Assembly: GCF_000430725.1 (NCBI RefSeq)
Contig: NZ_AUMO01000037.1
Location: forward strand, 1 to 64,000
DNA: 64,000 nt
Source of the DNA: Azohydromonas australica DSM 1124
GTDB lineage: Bacteria; Pseudomonadota; Gammaproteobacteria; Burkholderiales; Burkholderiaceae_C
Direction of reading: 5' to 3'
The notes under the pieces were generated by a model. That model was not told the DNA's origin. It was given only the letters and a program-made list of their open reading frames with translations, and ran no database searches. Position numbers and translations under genes: made by a program. Position 1 is the first letter of the stretch; the number at the start of each line of letters is the position of its first letter. This document shows positions 35,909 to 44,950 of this stretch, piece by piece.

Positions 35909-37048
35909 ATGACCTTCGACGCTGCACCCGCCACGGCGCTTCCGCCCGCTTACACCCTGCTTGGCCGCACCGGGCTGCGCGTCTCGCGCCTGGCGCTGGG
36001 CACCATGACCTTCGGCACCGAGCATGGATTCGGCTGCGACCGTGCCACGGCGCGCGCGCTGTTCGACAGCTACCTGGACTGGGGTGGCAACTTCATCGAC
36101 ACCGCTGACGTCTATACGCAGGGCACGTCCGAGCGCTGGCTGGGCGAGTTCATGCGGGAGGCCGGCGTGCGCGACCGGGTCGTGCTGGCCACCAAGTACA
36201 CCAACAACTTCTCCAACACCGCGCGCGACCCCAATGCCGCGGGCAACGGGCGCAAGGCGCTGCAGCGCGCGCTAGAAGCCTCGCTGTCGCGCCTGGGCAC
36301 CGATTGCATCGACCTGTACTACCTGCACATGTGGGACACCGTCACGCCGGTGGAGGAAGTGCTGCGCTCGATGGACGACCTGGTGCGCGCGGGCAAGATC
36401 CGTCACTGGGCGCTGTCCGACGTGCCGGCCTGGTATGCCGCACGGGCCATCACGCTGGCGCAGGCGCATGGCCTGGAGCAGCCCTGCGCGTTGCAGATGG
36501 AGTACTCGCTCGTGTCGCGCGGCATCGAGTACGAATTCACCTCGATGTGCCAGGAACTCGGCATCGGCCTCGTTCCCTGGAGTCCGCTGGGTGGCGGCCT
36601 CCTGTCGGGCAAGTACCGCCCCCACGTGGGAGCGGCTGACCAGGATGAAGGCCGCATCCGCAACACGGCCCAGGTGGCCACCCCGTCGCTGAACAAGCTC
36701 ACCCCGCGCAACTGGGACATCGTGGCCGAGCTCGAGGCGGTCGCCCGCGAGATCGGCCGGCCCATGGCCCAGGTGGCCGTGCACTGGGTGGTGCAGCGGC
36801 CAAGCGTGAGCTCGGTGATCCTGGGCGCCACGAAACCGCAGCAACTGGCGCAGACCCTGCCCGCACTGGACTTCACGCTGCCGCCCGAACTGGAGCAGCG
36901 GCTAGATGCGGTGGGCAAGCTGCCAGCGATCTTCCCGTACGCTTTCATCGACACGATGGTGCCGCGCCTGTACGGCGGCGCGCAGGTGCTGGCCACGCCG
37001 CCGCGCTTTGCCCAGCCGCTGCAGCAGCGCGGTGGCTCCTGGCGCTGA
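35909..37048 (+). CDS. Aldo/keto reductase
   Basis: 379 residues, (beta/alpha)8 NADPH-dependent reductase. The catalytic tetrad is visible: Asp and Tyr in [12 protein letters not shown], Lys in VVLATKYT, His in [24 protein letters not shown] and the cofactor-binding [11 protein letters not shown] match the YajO/PdxI-like subgroup. ATG 35909 (MTFDAAPA) is chosen; upstream codons run through the promoter element. Probably reduces an aldehyde or ketone intermediate. Confidence 0.92.
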   Translation: MTFDAAPATALPPAYTLLGRTGLRVSRLALGTMTFGTEHGFGCDRATARALFDSYLDWGGNFIDTADVYTQGTSERWLGEFMREAGVRDRVVLATKYTNNFSNTARDPNAAGNGRKALQRALEASLSRLGTDCIDLYYLHMWDTVTPVEEVLRSMDDLVRAGKIRHWALSDVPAWYAARAITLAQAHGLEQPCALQMEYSLVSRGIEYEFTSMCQELGIGLVPWSPLGGGLLSGKYRPHVGAADQDEGRIRNTAQVATPSLNKLTPRNWDIVAELEAVAREIGRPMAQVAVHWVVQRPSVSSVILGATKPQQLAQTLPALDFTLPPELEQRLDAVGKLPAIFPYAFIDTMVPRLYGGAQVLATPPRFAQPLQQRGGSWR

Positions 37049-37360
37049 GACCCGCCACCCGATCTGCGTCAGCGGCTTGCCGGTGGCTGCAGCGCCTCGG
37101 TGGCCGAGGCACACCTGCGGTTGCGAGCCGGGCGCCCGGCTTCGGGCCGCGCCTGGTCGAGAGGGTTGAGCCATGCCGCCTGGCTGCCTCCATGAATGCC
37201 GAAGGCGGCCACGCCAAAGGGCAGGAAGACCTCGCGCGAAAGCCGGTGCTTCGCATCGGCCGGCAGTACGGCCGAGGCTCGGGCGCCTCTTTGGATCACC
37301 GCGCCGCGGTTACCGTCCCCCAAGCACACGCCTTGCAACCGCGGCGCGCTGGCAAAGGCT
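37049..37360. other. Intergenic stretch, no gene supported
   Basis: Between the aldo/keto reductase and a small leftward frame. Overlapping open frames are arginine/proline-rich and lack family signatures. No repeat or RNA gene seen. Confidence 0.4.
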
Positions 37361-37552
37361 TCAGTGGAACAGTAACGACCAACCGTGTTCAATCGTTGGC
37401 ACGACGGGCATGTGCTGCGCTGACTGCCGCATCATCGGGTCGACGGACGCGTGGAGCGGCGCCGGCCCCAGGACGAGCAATGACAAGGCTTCGAAGCCCA
37501 ACAGCAGGGCAACGATGGAGACTTTGGTCGTCAGGATACTGCGAAGACGCAT
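37361..37552 (-). CDS. Small hypothetical protein with signal peptide
   Basis: 63 residues: MRLRSILTTK, then the hydrophobic VSIVALLLGFEALSLLVLG, then a polar tail. Looks like a Sec signal or single membrane anchor. GAGAGG lies 7 bases before ATG 37552. Support comes from the ribosome site, the amphipathic layout and an operator-like element 115-145 bases upstream. No homologue recognised; it could be spurious. Confidence 0.4.
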   Translation of the reverse strand: MRLRSILTTKVSIVALLLGFEALSLLVLGPAPLHASVDPMMRQSAQHMPVVPTIEHGWSLLFH

Positions 37553-37667
37553 GGTGAAGCCTCTCGGGTGATGCCGTGGACGGTGTCCCGCCCGCTGCAG
37601 GGCACCTTCCACATCCCGACTTTAGGCACCCTGCCCTCGTGCAGCGATGCTGGTTTACGCTAATTAC

Positions 37668-37695
37668 TGAGCACATATGGCCAGCAGTGTTCAAC
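37668..37695. promoter_or_regulatory. Operator-like element H
   Basis: TGAGCACATATGG followed by AGCAGTGTTCAAC; contains GTGTTCAA, the reverse of the common core. It is downstream of the SDR at 37800 and upstream of the small leftward frame, so it may drive the latter. Confidence 0.4.
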
Positions 37696-37706
37696 TTTAC
37701 ATTTCC

Positions 37707-37730
37707 CTGCCTGCCTGCCTGCCTGCCTGC
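37707..37730. repeat. Tetranucleotide repeat, six tandem CTGC units
   Basis: Six perfect CTGC copies (24 bases) followed directly by CGGCAGGGGC, so the last unit can pair as CTGCCGGCAG. Lies between the SDR stop and operator-like element H. Such tracts are prone to slippage. Confidence 0.85.
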
Positions 37731-37799
37731 CGGCAGGGGCACGGGCGGATGTGCCTGGGCGCTGTCCCCGTACCGGCGCTCACGCACCGGGCTGCTTCC

Positions 37800-38570
37800 T
37801 CATGGAATCATCAACCCGCCATCGACGGCCAGTGTCTGGCCCGTGATGAAACGCGCCCCCTCGCCCAGCAGGAACACCAGCACCGGAGCGAGGTCGCGGT
37901 CCGGGTCGCCCAGGCGGCCTCCCAAGGGGATCATCCGCGCCATCATGGCGTCGTGCGCCTGCAATTGCGCTTGGTCCATCCGGGCGCGGTGAGCGTCGTA
38001 CATGGGCGTCCACATGCCGGGCGCGATCGCGTTGACGGTGATCGCGTACATGCCCCATTCCTTGGCCACGGTGCGGGTCCAGCCCAGGACCGCCGCCTTG
38101 GCCGCAGAGTAATGTGCGCAGCCTGGCAGCCCCATCACGCCGGCCGCGGATGCGAAGTTGAGAATCCGTCCGCCGCGGGCCTTCAGATGCCGGAACACCG
38201 CCTGGTTGGTGTGCAACGTGCCCCGGGCATTGACGTCGAACATCAGGTCCCACTCCTCCTCGGACAGGTCCTCGGCCGGAGCCTGCCGCTCCACACCGGC
38301 GATGTTGACCAGGCCGTCCAGGCCGCCAAGCCAGGCCACGGCCTCGTCCACCGCCGCATGCACGAGCGCGCGCTCACGCACGTCGCAGTGGAAGTAGCGC
38401 GATCGGCCAGGTCCGGCAGCGTGGGCTTCGCGCGCGAGGCGTTCGCCGTCAGCGTCGCTCACGTCCAACGCCGCCACCGAGGCGCCGGCCGCCACCAGCG
38501 CCCGCAGCGTGCTGGCGCCGATGCCACGTGCGCTGCCGGTGACGATGAAACGCTTTCCTTCGAGGCTCAT
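37800..38570 (-). CDS. Short-chain dehydrogenase/reductase
   Basis: 256 residues. IVTGSARGIGASTLRALVAAG cofactor block (split as TGSARGIG), Asp at the end of strand 2 (LDVSDADG), NIAGVERQ, FASAAG, catalytic YSAAK, and FITGQTLAVDGG. ATG 38570. Last gene of the long leftward operon that starts at 47132, 23 bases after the phosphotransferase. Confidence 0.92.
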   Translation of the reverse strand: MSLEGKRFIVTGSARGIGASTLRALVAAGASVAALDVSDADGERLAREAHAAGPGRSRYFHCDVRERALVHAAVDEAVAWLGGLDGLVNIAGVERQAPAEDLSEEEWDLMFDVNARGTLHTNQAVFRHLKARGGRILNFASAAGVMGLPGCAHYSAAKAAVLGWTRTVAKEWGMYAITVNAIAPGMWTPMYDAHRARMDQAQLQAHDAMMARMIPLGGRLGDPDRDLAPVLVFLLGEGARFITGQTLAVDGGLMIP

Positions 38571-38593
38571 CGCAGGGTCTCCGTCCATGGGGT

Positions 38594-39652
38594 TCAAGAT
38601 TCGACCAGGTCCAGCGCCTGGCGCAGCAGGCGTTGCGCAGAGGCATGGTGGCGCTTGCCGACGCACGGGTCGCCCAGGCCCGCGCAGCTGCGCGCGTGAC
38701 TGCACTCCAGCAGGATGCCCAGCTTGTAGCGCGCCAGGACGACGTACCAGTCCAGGTGATCGAGTGGGCGGGGGCTGTGCCTGCCGTAGTGCTCCACCAG
38801 CTCGGCCGGCGTCGGGAAACCGCTCCATGGCTGCACATGGATCGTGCCCGCGCCTTGGCCCGCGGCGTCGGGCCAGGTGGCCAGCAGCCAGCCCAGGTCC
38901 AGCAGCGGATCACCGATGGTGGTCAGTTCCCAGTCCACGACGGCGGCAAGCTCGGGGCTGTCGCGACGGAACATCACGTTGGAGAGGTGGAAGTCGCCGT
39001 GCATCAGCCCGGTCGCACCAGCCGCGGGGCAATGCTGCTGCAACCAGCGGCCGACCTCCGCCACGCCGGTGAGGCCCTCGGGGCCTTCCCAGCCGTCAAG
39101 GCCGCGGCAGCCATCGAGCTGACGCTGCCAGCGGCCGACCTGCCGCTGCAGGAATCCCTGCGGGCGGCCCAGGTCCCCCAGGCCCACGGCCGCAGGGTCC
39201 ACTTCGCCCAGCGCCAACAGCGCATCGACCAGGGCCAACCCCATGCGGCGGCGCCACGCAGGATCCTTGGCATGCCTACCAGGCAAAGGTGTGCCGGACG
39301 GGTTGAAGCCGTCTATGGCCTGCATGAGGTAGAACGGCGCGCCCAGCACACCGTCATCGCTGCAAGCGGCCAGCAACCGCGCATGCGGCACTGCCGTGGC
39401 TGCCAGCGCCCCCAGCACCCGTGCCTCGCGCAGCAGCGCTGCACCTACCTCGGCGCGCGCTGGCAGCTGTGGACGGCGCAGCACACAGCAAAAACCGTCC
39501 TCATGCCGCAGGTGCACCAGCAGGTTCTGCGTGCCACCGGACAGTATGCGGGCCTGCTCGATGGGGCCGTGGTCCAGCCCCCGGGCCTGCATCCAGCCTT
39601 GCAGCCGCAGCACATCCACGGCCTCGGGGGAGACGCCAGCCAGTGCACTCAT
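38594..39652 (-). CDS. Phosphotransferase (APH/ACAD10-11-type), canonical active site
   Basis: 352 residues. LSGGTQNLLVHLRHEDG N-lobe; catalytic loop LMHGDFHLSNVMFRRD with the expected His, Asp and Asn; DFG-like Asp in VVDWELTTIGDPLLDLGWLL. The start overlaps the acyl-CoA dehydrogenase stop by 4 bases. In eukaryotic ACAD10/11 the same kinase domain is joined to an acyl-CoA dehydrogenase and acts on 4-hydroxyacyl-CoAs. This pairing suggests a two-gene version of that reaction. Confidence 0.88.
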   Translation of the reverse strand: MSALAGVSPEAVDVLRLQGWMQARGLDHGPIEQARILSGGTQNLLVHLRHEDGFCCVLRRPQLPARAEVGAALLREARVLGALAATAVPHARLLAACSDDGVLGAPFYLMQAIDGFNPSGTPLPGRHAKDPAWRRRMGLALVDALLALGEVDPAAVGLGDLGRPQGFLQRQVGRWQRQLDGCRGLDGWEGPEGLTGVAEVGRWLQQHCPAAGATGLMHGDFHLSNVMFRRDSPELAAVVDWELTTIGDPLLDLGWLLATWPDAAGQGAGTIHVQPWSGFPTPAELVEHYGRHSPRPLDHLDWYVVLARYKLGILLECSHARSCAGLGDPCVGKRHHASAQRLLRQALDLVES

Positions 39653-40932
39653 GCCGGCACGTCCCCATCCATGCCGAGCACGGCCCGGGCCTGTGCCGCT
39701 GCCGTGGGCTTGTGATAGGCCGGGAAAAGCGCAGCGCTGGCCTGGTGGCGGCGCAGCTCCTGGCGTGCCACCGTGATCTTGTGCACCTCCGTTGGCCCGT
39801 CGGCCAGGCCCATCTGGAAGGCACGCAGCACCATGCCGGCAAAGGGCATCTCGGTCGAGACGCCGATCGAGCCATGCAGGTGCAGCGCGCGCGCGGCGAT
39901 GTCGTGCAGCACGCGCGGCATGGCTGCCTTCACGGCGGCGATGTCCTGGCGCACGCGCCGGTAATCCTTGTAGTGGTCGATGCGCCAGGCGGTGCGCAAC
40001 ACCAGCAGTCGGAACTGCTCCAGCTCGATCCAGGAGTCGGCAATCCGCTCCTGCACCATCTGCTTGTCGGCCAGCAGGGATCCCTGAGTACGGCGTGACA
40101 GCGCACGTTCGCACATCGCGTCCAGCGCTTTCTGCGCCAGGCCGATCGTGCGCATCGCATGGTGCACGCGGCCACCGCCCAGGCGAACCTGTGCGACCTC
40201 GAACGCCTTGCCCGGCTGGCCCAGGATGTGGTCAACCGGCACGCGCACGTGGTCGAAGTCAAGGTAGCCGTGCGTGGCCTCGGGCTCGTCGCCGATGCCC
40301 ACGTCGCGCACGATCGAGAGCCCGGGCGTGCCGGCCGGCACGATGAACATCGACTGGCCCGCGGTGACGGGGGCCTGGGCATCCGTCACGGCCACGACCA
40401 GGAAGAAGGCTGCGAAGCGCGCGTTGGACGCGAACCACTTGCGCCCGGTGATGACCCATTCGTCGCCTTCGCGCACGGCACAAGTGGTGAACACCGCGGG
40501 GTCGGCTCCGCCCTGGGGCTCCGTCATGGCAAAGCAGGACACGATCCGGTTGTCCAGCAGCGGCTGCAGCCAGCGGCGCTTCTGCTGCGGCGTGCCATAG
40601 TGCGCCAGGATCTCGCTGTTGCCCGAGTCCGGGGCCTGGCATCCGAAAACGATGGGTCCGAAGGACGAGCGCCCCAGGATCTCGTTCATCAGCGCCAGCT
40701 TGACCTGACCGTAGCCGGCGCCGCCGAGCTCGGGCCCCAGATGGCAGGCCCACAGGCCGCGCGCCTTGACTTGCGCCTGCAGCGGCCGCACGTGCTGCTC
40801 GAAGCGCGGATCGTGGATGTTCCAAGGGCTGCCCAGCACGGCATCCAGTGGCTCCACGCGCTCGCGCACGAACTGCGCGATCCAGTCCAACTCGCGCTGG
40901 AACTCGGGATCGGTCTCGAAATCCCAGGCCAT
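39649..40932 (-). CDS. Acyl-CoA dehydrogenase
   Basis: 427 residues, the standard fold: helical N-domain (DWIAQFVRERVEPLD), FAD-contact strand block CFAMTEPQGGADPAVF and WVITGRKWFASNARFAAF, and a C-terminal helical domain ending LHGSIGVSTEMPFAGMVLRA. The ACAD10/11-like length and its phosphotransferase partner point to a branched, cyclic or hydroxylated acyl-CoA. Alpha,beta-dehydrogenation needs an electron-transfer flavoprotein, not seen here. Confidence 0.93.
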   Translation of the reverse strand: MAWDFETDPEFQRELDWIAQFVRERVEPLDAVLGSPWNIHDPRFEQHVRPLQAQVKARGLWACHLGPELGGAGYGQVKLALMNEILGRSSFGPIVFGCQAPDSGNSEILAHYGTPQQKRRWLQPLLDNRIVSCFAMTEPQGGADPAVFTTCAVREGDEWVITGRKWFASNARFAAFFLVVAVTDAQAPVTAGQSMFIVPAGTPGLSIVRDVGIGDEPEATHGYLDFDHVRVPVDHILGQPGKAFEVAQVRLGGGRVHHAMRTIGLAQKALDAMCERALSRRTQGSLLADKQMVQERIADSWIELEQFRLLVLRTAWRIDHYKDYRRVRQDIAAVKAAMPRVLHDIAARALHLHGSIGVSTEMPFAGMVLRAFQMGLADGPTEVHKITVARQELRRHQASAALFPAYHKPTAAAQARAVLGMDGDVPA

Positions 40933-40950
40933 ATCATGGTCTCCTTCGTA

Positions 40951-41688
40951 TCAGGCGAGCAACATGCCGCCGTCCACCAGCAGCGTCTGCCCCAGCATGT
41001 AGTCCGACATCGGCGATGCCAGGAAGAGCGCCACGTGGGCCATGTCGCGAGGCTGGCCCAGGCGGCCGAGCGGGATGCGTTTGAGCGCGGACTCCAGGCG
41101 CTGGGGGTTCTGCGTGGTCACGCGCGTGAGCTTGCTCTCTACCAGCCCCGGCGCGATGCCGTTGACGCGAATGCCGTCGCGCGCCCAAGCCTCAGCCAGC
41201 GTGCGTGTCAGGCCGAAGGCACCCGTCTTGGATGCGTTGTAGGCGGGTGTACCGCGCGTGGAATGGAAGGCCGCGGCGGAGCTGACGATGATCATGCGTC
41301 CGCCTGCAACCTTGAGCGCGCCATGGCAGCGGTCGGCGCAGGCCATGAGGCTGATCAGGTTGACGTCCACCACCTTGCTGAACACCTCGGCCTTGAATTC
41401 CTGCTGCTGGTAGCGCACGGTGCCCTGGACCTGGACGAGCACGTCGAGCCGATCAAAAGGCAGCGGGACAGCTTCCACACGGCGCCAATCGGACACGTCC
41501 ACCTGCGTGTAGTGCAGCCCCGTCAAGTCGCAACCCGGCTCGTCGGCGTAGTCGGCCGCGTTCGCACGCGTACCCCATGCGTGCACGGTGGCGCCGTACT
41601 GGCGGAAGGCCTGGGCGATACCGTTGCCTATGCCGCTGGATCCGCCAATCACGAGCACGGTTTGGCCGCTGAAGTCCAGAAGGTTCAT
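40951..41688 (-). CDS. Short-chain dehydrogenase/reductase
   Basis: 245 residues. VLVIGGSSGIGNGIAQAF cofactor site, catalytic YNASK, QTLLVDGGMLLA end. Note Arg in WGTRANAADY after strand 2 (NADP-type preference possible). The mid-region reads VQVQGTVRY where the usual structural NNAG is expected, so the central Asn motif is degenerate. The start overlaps the CoA transferase stop by 4 bases; 18 bases to the acyl-CoA dehydrogenase. Confidence 0.88.
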   Translation of the reverse strand: MNLLDFSGQTVLVIGGSSGIGNGIAQAFRQYGATVHAWGTRANAADYADEPGCDLTGLHYTQVDVSDWRRVEAVPLPFDRLDVLVQVQGTVRYQQQEFKAEVFSKVVDVNLISLMACADRCHGALKVAGGRMIIVSSAAAFHSTRGTPAYNASKTGAFGLTRTLAEAWARDGIRVNGIAPGLVESKLTRVTTQNPQRLESALKRIPLGRLGQPRDMAHVALFLASPMSDYMLGQTLLVDGGMLLA

Positions 41689-43970
41689 GTCGTCGCTTTC
41701 GCAGTAGGAGCCATCGCCGTGGCGGGTCGGCACAGCGTGATGCCGGCTTCCACCAGGGCGTCAATGGCGGCCTGGTCCAGTCCCAGCTCGCGCAGTACCG
41801 CTTCGCTGTGCTCGCCCAGGGCTGGTGGTGCGATGTGCAGGGACAGCGGCATATCGCCGAAGTCCCACAGCGCGCCGATCTGCCGCATCTGGCCGTATTC
41901 GGCGTGGATGTAGCTGGCATGCAGGCCCGCGGCCGCGTGCGCGGGATCGTCCAGGAAGGGTTCGCCCTGGGCCTGCAGGACCGGCGCGGCCGGCACGCGG
42001 GCCGCATCGAGGCTGGCCAGGGCCTGGGCCTGCGTCAGCCGGCTGAAATGAGCCTGTGGATCGCTGGCTGTGAGGCACTCGAACGCGGCCACCGCCTGCG
42101 GCGAGAAGGCTGCCACGGCCACCCAGGCGTCGGCGCAGCGGTACAGGCGGTGCGTTGGCGCAATGCCGGCCTGGTCCTGGTCGAGGTGGGCAATGGGCGT
42201 GATGCTGCCGTCGCTCAGCGCCACGGCCTCGGCCACGGTGGTCAGCATCGCGCCAAGCAGCGAGGCAGCCACAGCCTGTCCCTGGCCAGTACGCGTCTTG
42301 CGATACAGGCCCAGCAGCACTGCAAATACCGAGGCCGCCGCGGCAAGGTGATCGCCCACGCCGAAGCGCAGCCACATCGGCGGGTTGCCCTTGCCACCGC
42401 CCTCGAGCTCCCAGCCGCAGGCGGCCTGCATGAGTTGGTCGAAGCCGGGCCAGTCGGCACGGGGGCCGTGCGGACCGTAAGAGCTGACGTGAGCACAGAC
42501 GAGTTCGGGCTTGAGCGCACGCAACTGCTGCGGCGCGATCCCGAGCTTGCGCGCGGCCGGCATCCGGATGTTGTGGTGCACCACATCGGCTTGGCGCACC
42601 AGCGCCTGCAACACCGGCTGCGCCTGCGGCGTCCCCAGTCTGAGTGCAAGTGCGCGCTTGCCCCGCTGGGTACCGGCAAAGATGCGCTCCAGGCGCCGCA
42701 TCGCGTCGCCCGAGGGCGGCTCCACCTTGACCACTTCGGCGCCCAGGTCGGCCAGCAACATGCAGGCGAACGGACCGGCCAGGTACGCACCCAGGTCCAG
42801 CACCTTCAGGCCGTGCAGCGGCGGCTGTGCGTGGCAGGCCCGCCCTGCCTCAGGAGCCGATGTCGGCAAGGCAGATGGGGACGGCCACGGGACATCCAGG
42901 TCGAACGCCGTGGCGCACACCTGCACCCGGCAAGGCGGCAGCACGTGCACGGCAGGACCGGGCTGCAGCGTGGGGCCCAGGACCGGGTCTTCCACCTCGG
43001 CGACGTAGCCATTGGCACGCGCCTGTTCGTCTGCATAGATGGCGCCGAAGGGGGCGGCGATCTGGGCCGCCACATCGTGTTCCCAAAAATGGCGCACCCA
43101 TTCCTGCGCAGGCCGGGTGGCGATGATGGCCTTGTTGGCCCCGAAGTTGGGCGCAACATGGCTGGGCGGGTACTTGGCGTTTTCCGCGGCCACGGCTTCG
43201 GGGCCCATGGCAGCGAGCGCCTGCGCCATCCACGGCGCGGCATCGGGAGAGTAGTGAACGTGGATCCATTGGCCGTCGCTGGCCTGGTGCAGGGGGATGG
43301 GTGTCGACTTGGGCAGGCCTTGGGCAAAGACGGAACTGGGCCGTTGCGCGCGGGACCAGTGCATCGTCATCGGCACCAGGGCCGCCTGCGCCAGGCTCGT
43401 GTGCGCCGCACCACCCGTGCCGCTGCGGTCGCGAGCGATGAGCCGAGCCATCACGCCCACGGCACCCAGCCAGCTCGCGATCCAGCCGGCAAACGGCATG
43501 CGGATGAATACAGGGCCGTCGCGATGCCCGGGCTGCTCGTCCAGCAGGCCCAGCCGTGCCAGCACCAGCGTCTCTGCCACGGGATCGTCGGCCCGCGCGT
43601 GGCGCTGCGGCCAGCCGCCGATGGCACAGAACACCAGGCGCGGGTTCAGCGCTGCCAGCGCGGCATCGTCGAGCCCCAGCGCGCGAGCTTGCGAGGGCGT
43701 GAGGTCATGTACCAGCACATCGGCCGCGGCCAGGAGAGCATGCAGCCGCTTCAGGCCAGGCGCATCGGCTGGATCGAGCGCCATCGGGTGCTTGCCGCGG
43801 TCGAGCACGCGAAACAGCGTCCCGGTGCCTAGCTCGCATGCGCCGGGGCGCGATATCCGCACCACGTCGGCTCCGGCTTCGGCCAGGTAGCGTGTTGCCG
43901 CACGGCCCGCGAGGCCCTGGGCCAGATCCACCACCCGCAAACCATCGAGGATGCCCGGCTCCTGACTCAT
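41685..43970 (-). CDS. Double-length class III CoA transferase (CaiB/BaiF family)
   Basis: 761 residues, about twice the usual ~400. Two CaiB/BaiF units are in tandem: unit 1 begins LRVVDLAQGLAGRAATRYLA, unit 2 (from about residue 385) begins LKVLDLGAYLAGPFACMLLA. Unit 2 has YGPHGPRADWPGFDQLMQA with the expected catalytic Asp. At the matching place unit 1 reads DDPVAETLVLARLG, with Glu instead of Asp. So only one canonical active site is apparent. It would move CoA between carboxylates. Overlaps both neighbours by 4 bases. Confidence 0.9.
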   Translation of the reverse strand: MSQEPGILDGLRVVDLAQGLAGRAATRYLAEAGADVVRISRPGACELGTGTLFRVLDRGKHPMALDPADAPGLKRLHALLAAADVLVHDLTPSQARALGLDDAALAALNPRLVFCAIGGWPQRHARADDPVAETLVLARLGLLDEQPGHRDGPVFIRMPFAGWIASWLGAVGVMARLIARDRSGTGGAAHTSLAQAALVPMTMHWSRAQRPSSVFAQGLPKSTPIPLHQASDGQWIHVHYSPDAAPWMAQALAAMGPEAVAAENAKYPPSHVAPNFGANKAIIATRPAQEWVRHFWEHDVAAQIAAPFGAIYADEQARANGYVAEVEDPVLGPTLQPGPAVHVLPPCRVQVCATAFDLDVPWPSPSALPTSAPEAGRACHAQPPLHGLKVLDLGAYLAGPFACMLLADLGAEVVKVEPPSGDAMRRLERIFAGTQRGKRALALRLGTPQAQPVLQALVRQADVVHHNIRMPAARKLGIAPQQLRALKPELVCAHVSSYGPHGPRADWPGFDQLMQAACGWELEGGGKGNPPMWLRFGVGDHLAAAASVFAVLLGLYRKTRTGQGQAVAASLLGAMLTTVAEAVALSDGSITPIAHLDQDQAGIAPTHRLYRCADAWVAVAAFSPQAVAAFECLTASDPQAHFSRLTQAQALASLDAARVPAAPVLQAQGEPFLDDPAHAAAGLHASYIHAEYGQMRQIGALWDFGDMPLSLHIAPPALGEHSEAVLRELGLDQAAIDALVEAGITLCRPATAMAPTAKATT

Positions 43971-44950
43971 TGCGCCTCGATCCCCGCCTGACGAATGAGG
44001 TGTCCCCATGTTTGCATCTCCCAGGCTTGAAAACGCGCGAATTGCGCGGGCGCAAGCGTGAATTCCACGGTTCCCAGCCGCTTGTGGGCCTCTTGCACCG
44101 CCGCCGAAGCACCGGCATGCCGAAGCCAGCCTTGCAGCCGCATCACGAGCGCTTCGTCAGCCTGTGCCGGCAGGTAAGCCCCGATCCAGAAGCCGATGTC
44201 CATGTCCTTGATACCGGCCTCGGCAAAGGTCGGCAACTCCGGTGCGCTGGGACTGCGCAAGGGGCCGGTGACGGCCAGGGCGCGAAGGCGTCCCGACGCG
44301 ACATGGGGCCAGGGCGAGAAATCGGTGAACAGCAGATCGACGCGCCCGTTCAGGAGGTCGGACAGGGCTGCTGCACCGCTGAGGTAGGGAATGCCCGTGA
44401 GCCGGTTGCCGGCCCCATGCTGCAGCACCTCGGCCGGCAGCCGGCTGGTGATGCTGGTGTACGCGAACGAGTATCGCCGCGGCTGCCTGCGCAGCCGCTG
44501 TACCAGATCCTGCACCGAGGCCGACACGACCCTGGCCGGATTGACGTACAGGACCATCGGTCCGCGCGACAGCGGCGTCACGGGCGTGAAATCCCTGGCG
44601 GGGTCATAGGGCAGCCGTCGCATGACATGCGGATTCCCCGTCATCGTGACGTTGCCCGTGACCAGCACGGTGTGGCCATCGGGCGTGGCCCGGGACACCG
44701 CCGTGGCGGCGAGCGCCGAGCCGGCCCCGGGTCTGTTGTCGACGACCACCGGCACACCCGCCTGCTGGCCGACCTCACGGGCCAACGCGCGCACCAGCCC
44801 GTCGGGCGCGGCTCCTGCGGTGAACGGCACGATGAACGTGATCGGCCGCCTCGCTGTCGTGTCAACTGCCGCGCGCACGGCGCCGGGCACGAGTCCCGCA
44901 CCGGGCAGCAAGGCCGCGCACAGCGCCTTCGATGCGGTGCGACGTCTCAC
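43967..44950 (-). CDS. Bug/TctC-family periplasmic solute receptor
   Basis: 327 residues. A signal peptide (ASKALCAALLPGAGLVPGAVRA) is followed by ITFIVPFTAGAAPDGLVRAL and VVVDNRPGAGSALAA, the hallmark blocks of tripartite-tricarboxylate receptors, with the strand pattern of two-lobed binding proteins. A GTG start at 44950 fits, overlapping the FAH-family stop by 4 bases. No TctA/TctB membrane genes are adjacent, as is common for orphan Bug genes in Burkholderiales. Likely scavenges or senses the island's acid substrate. Confidence 0.88.
   Translation of the reverse strand: MRRRTASKALCAALLPGAGLVPGAVRAAVDTTARRPITFIVPFTAGAAPDGLVRALAREVGQQAGVPVVVDNRPGAGSALAATAVSRATPDGHTVLVTGNVTMTGNPHVMRRLPYDPARDFTPVTPLSRGPMVLYVNPARVVSASVQDLVQRLRRQPRRYSFAYTSITSRLPAEVLQHGAGNRLTGIPYLSGAAALSDLLNGRVDLLFTDFSPWPHVASGRLRALAVTGPLRSPSAPELPTFAEAGIKDMDIGFWIGAYLPAQADEALVMRLQGWLRHAGASAAVQEAHKRLGTVEFTLAPAQFARFQAWEMQTWGHLIRQAGIEAQ

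Noticed and set aside
37707..37730. CRISPR-like repeat
   Set aside because: A simple tetranucleotide tract with no spacers and no cas genes.
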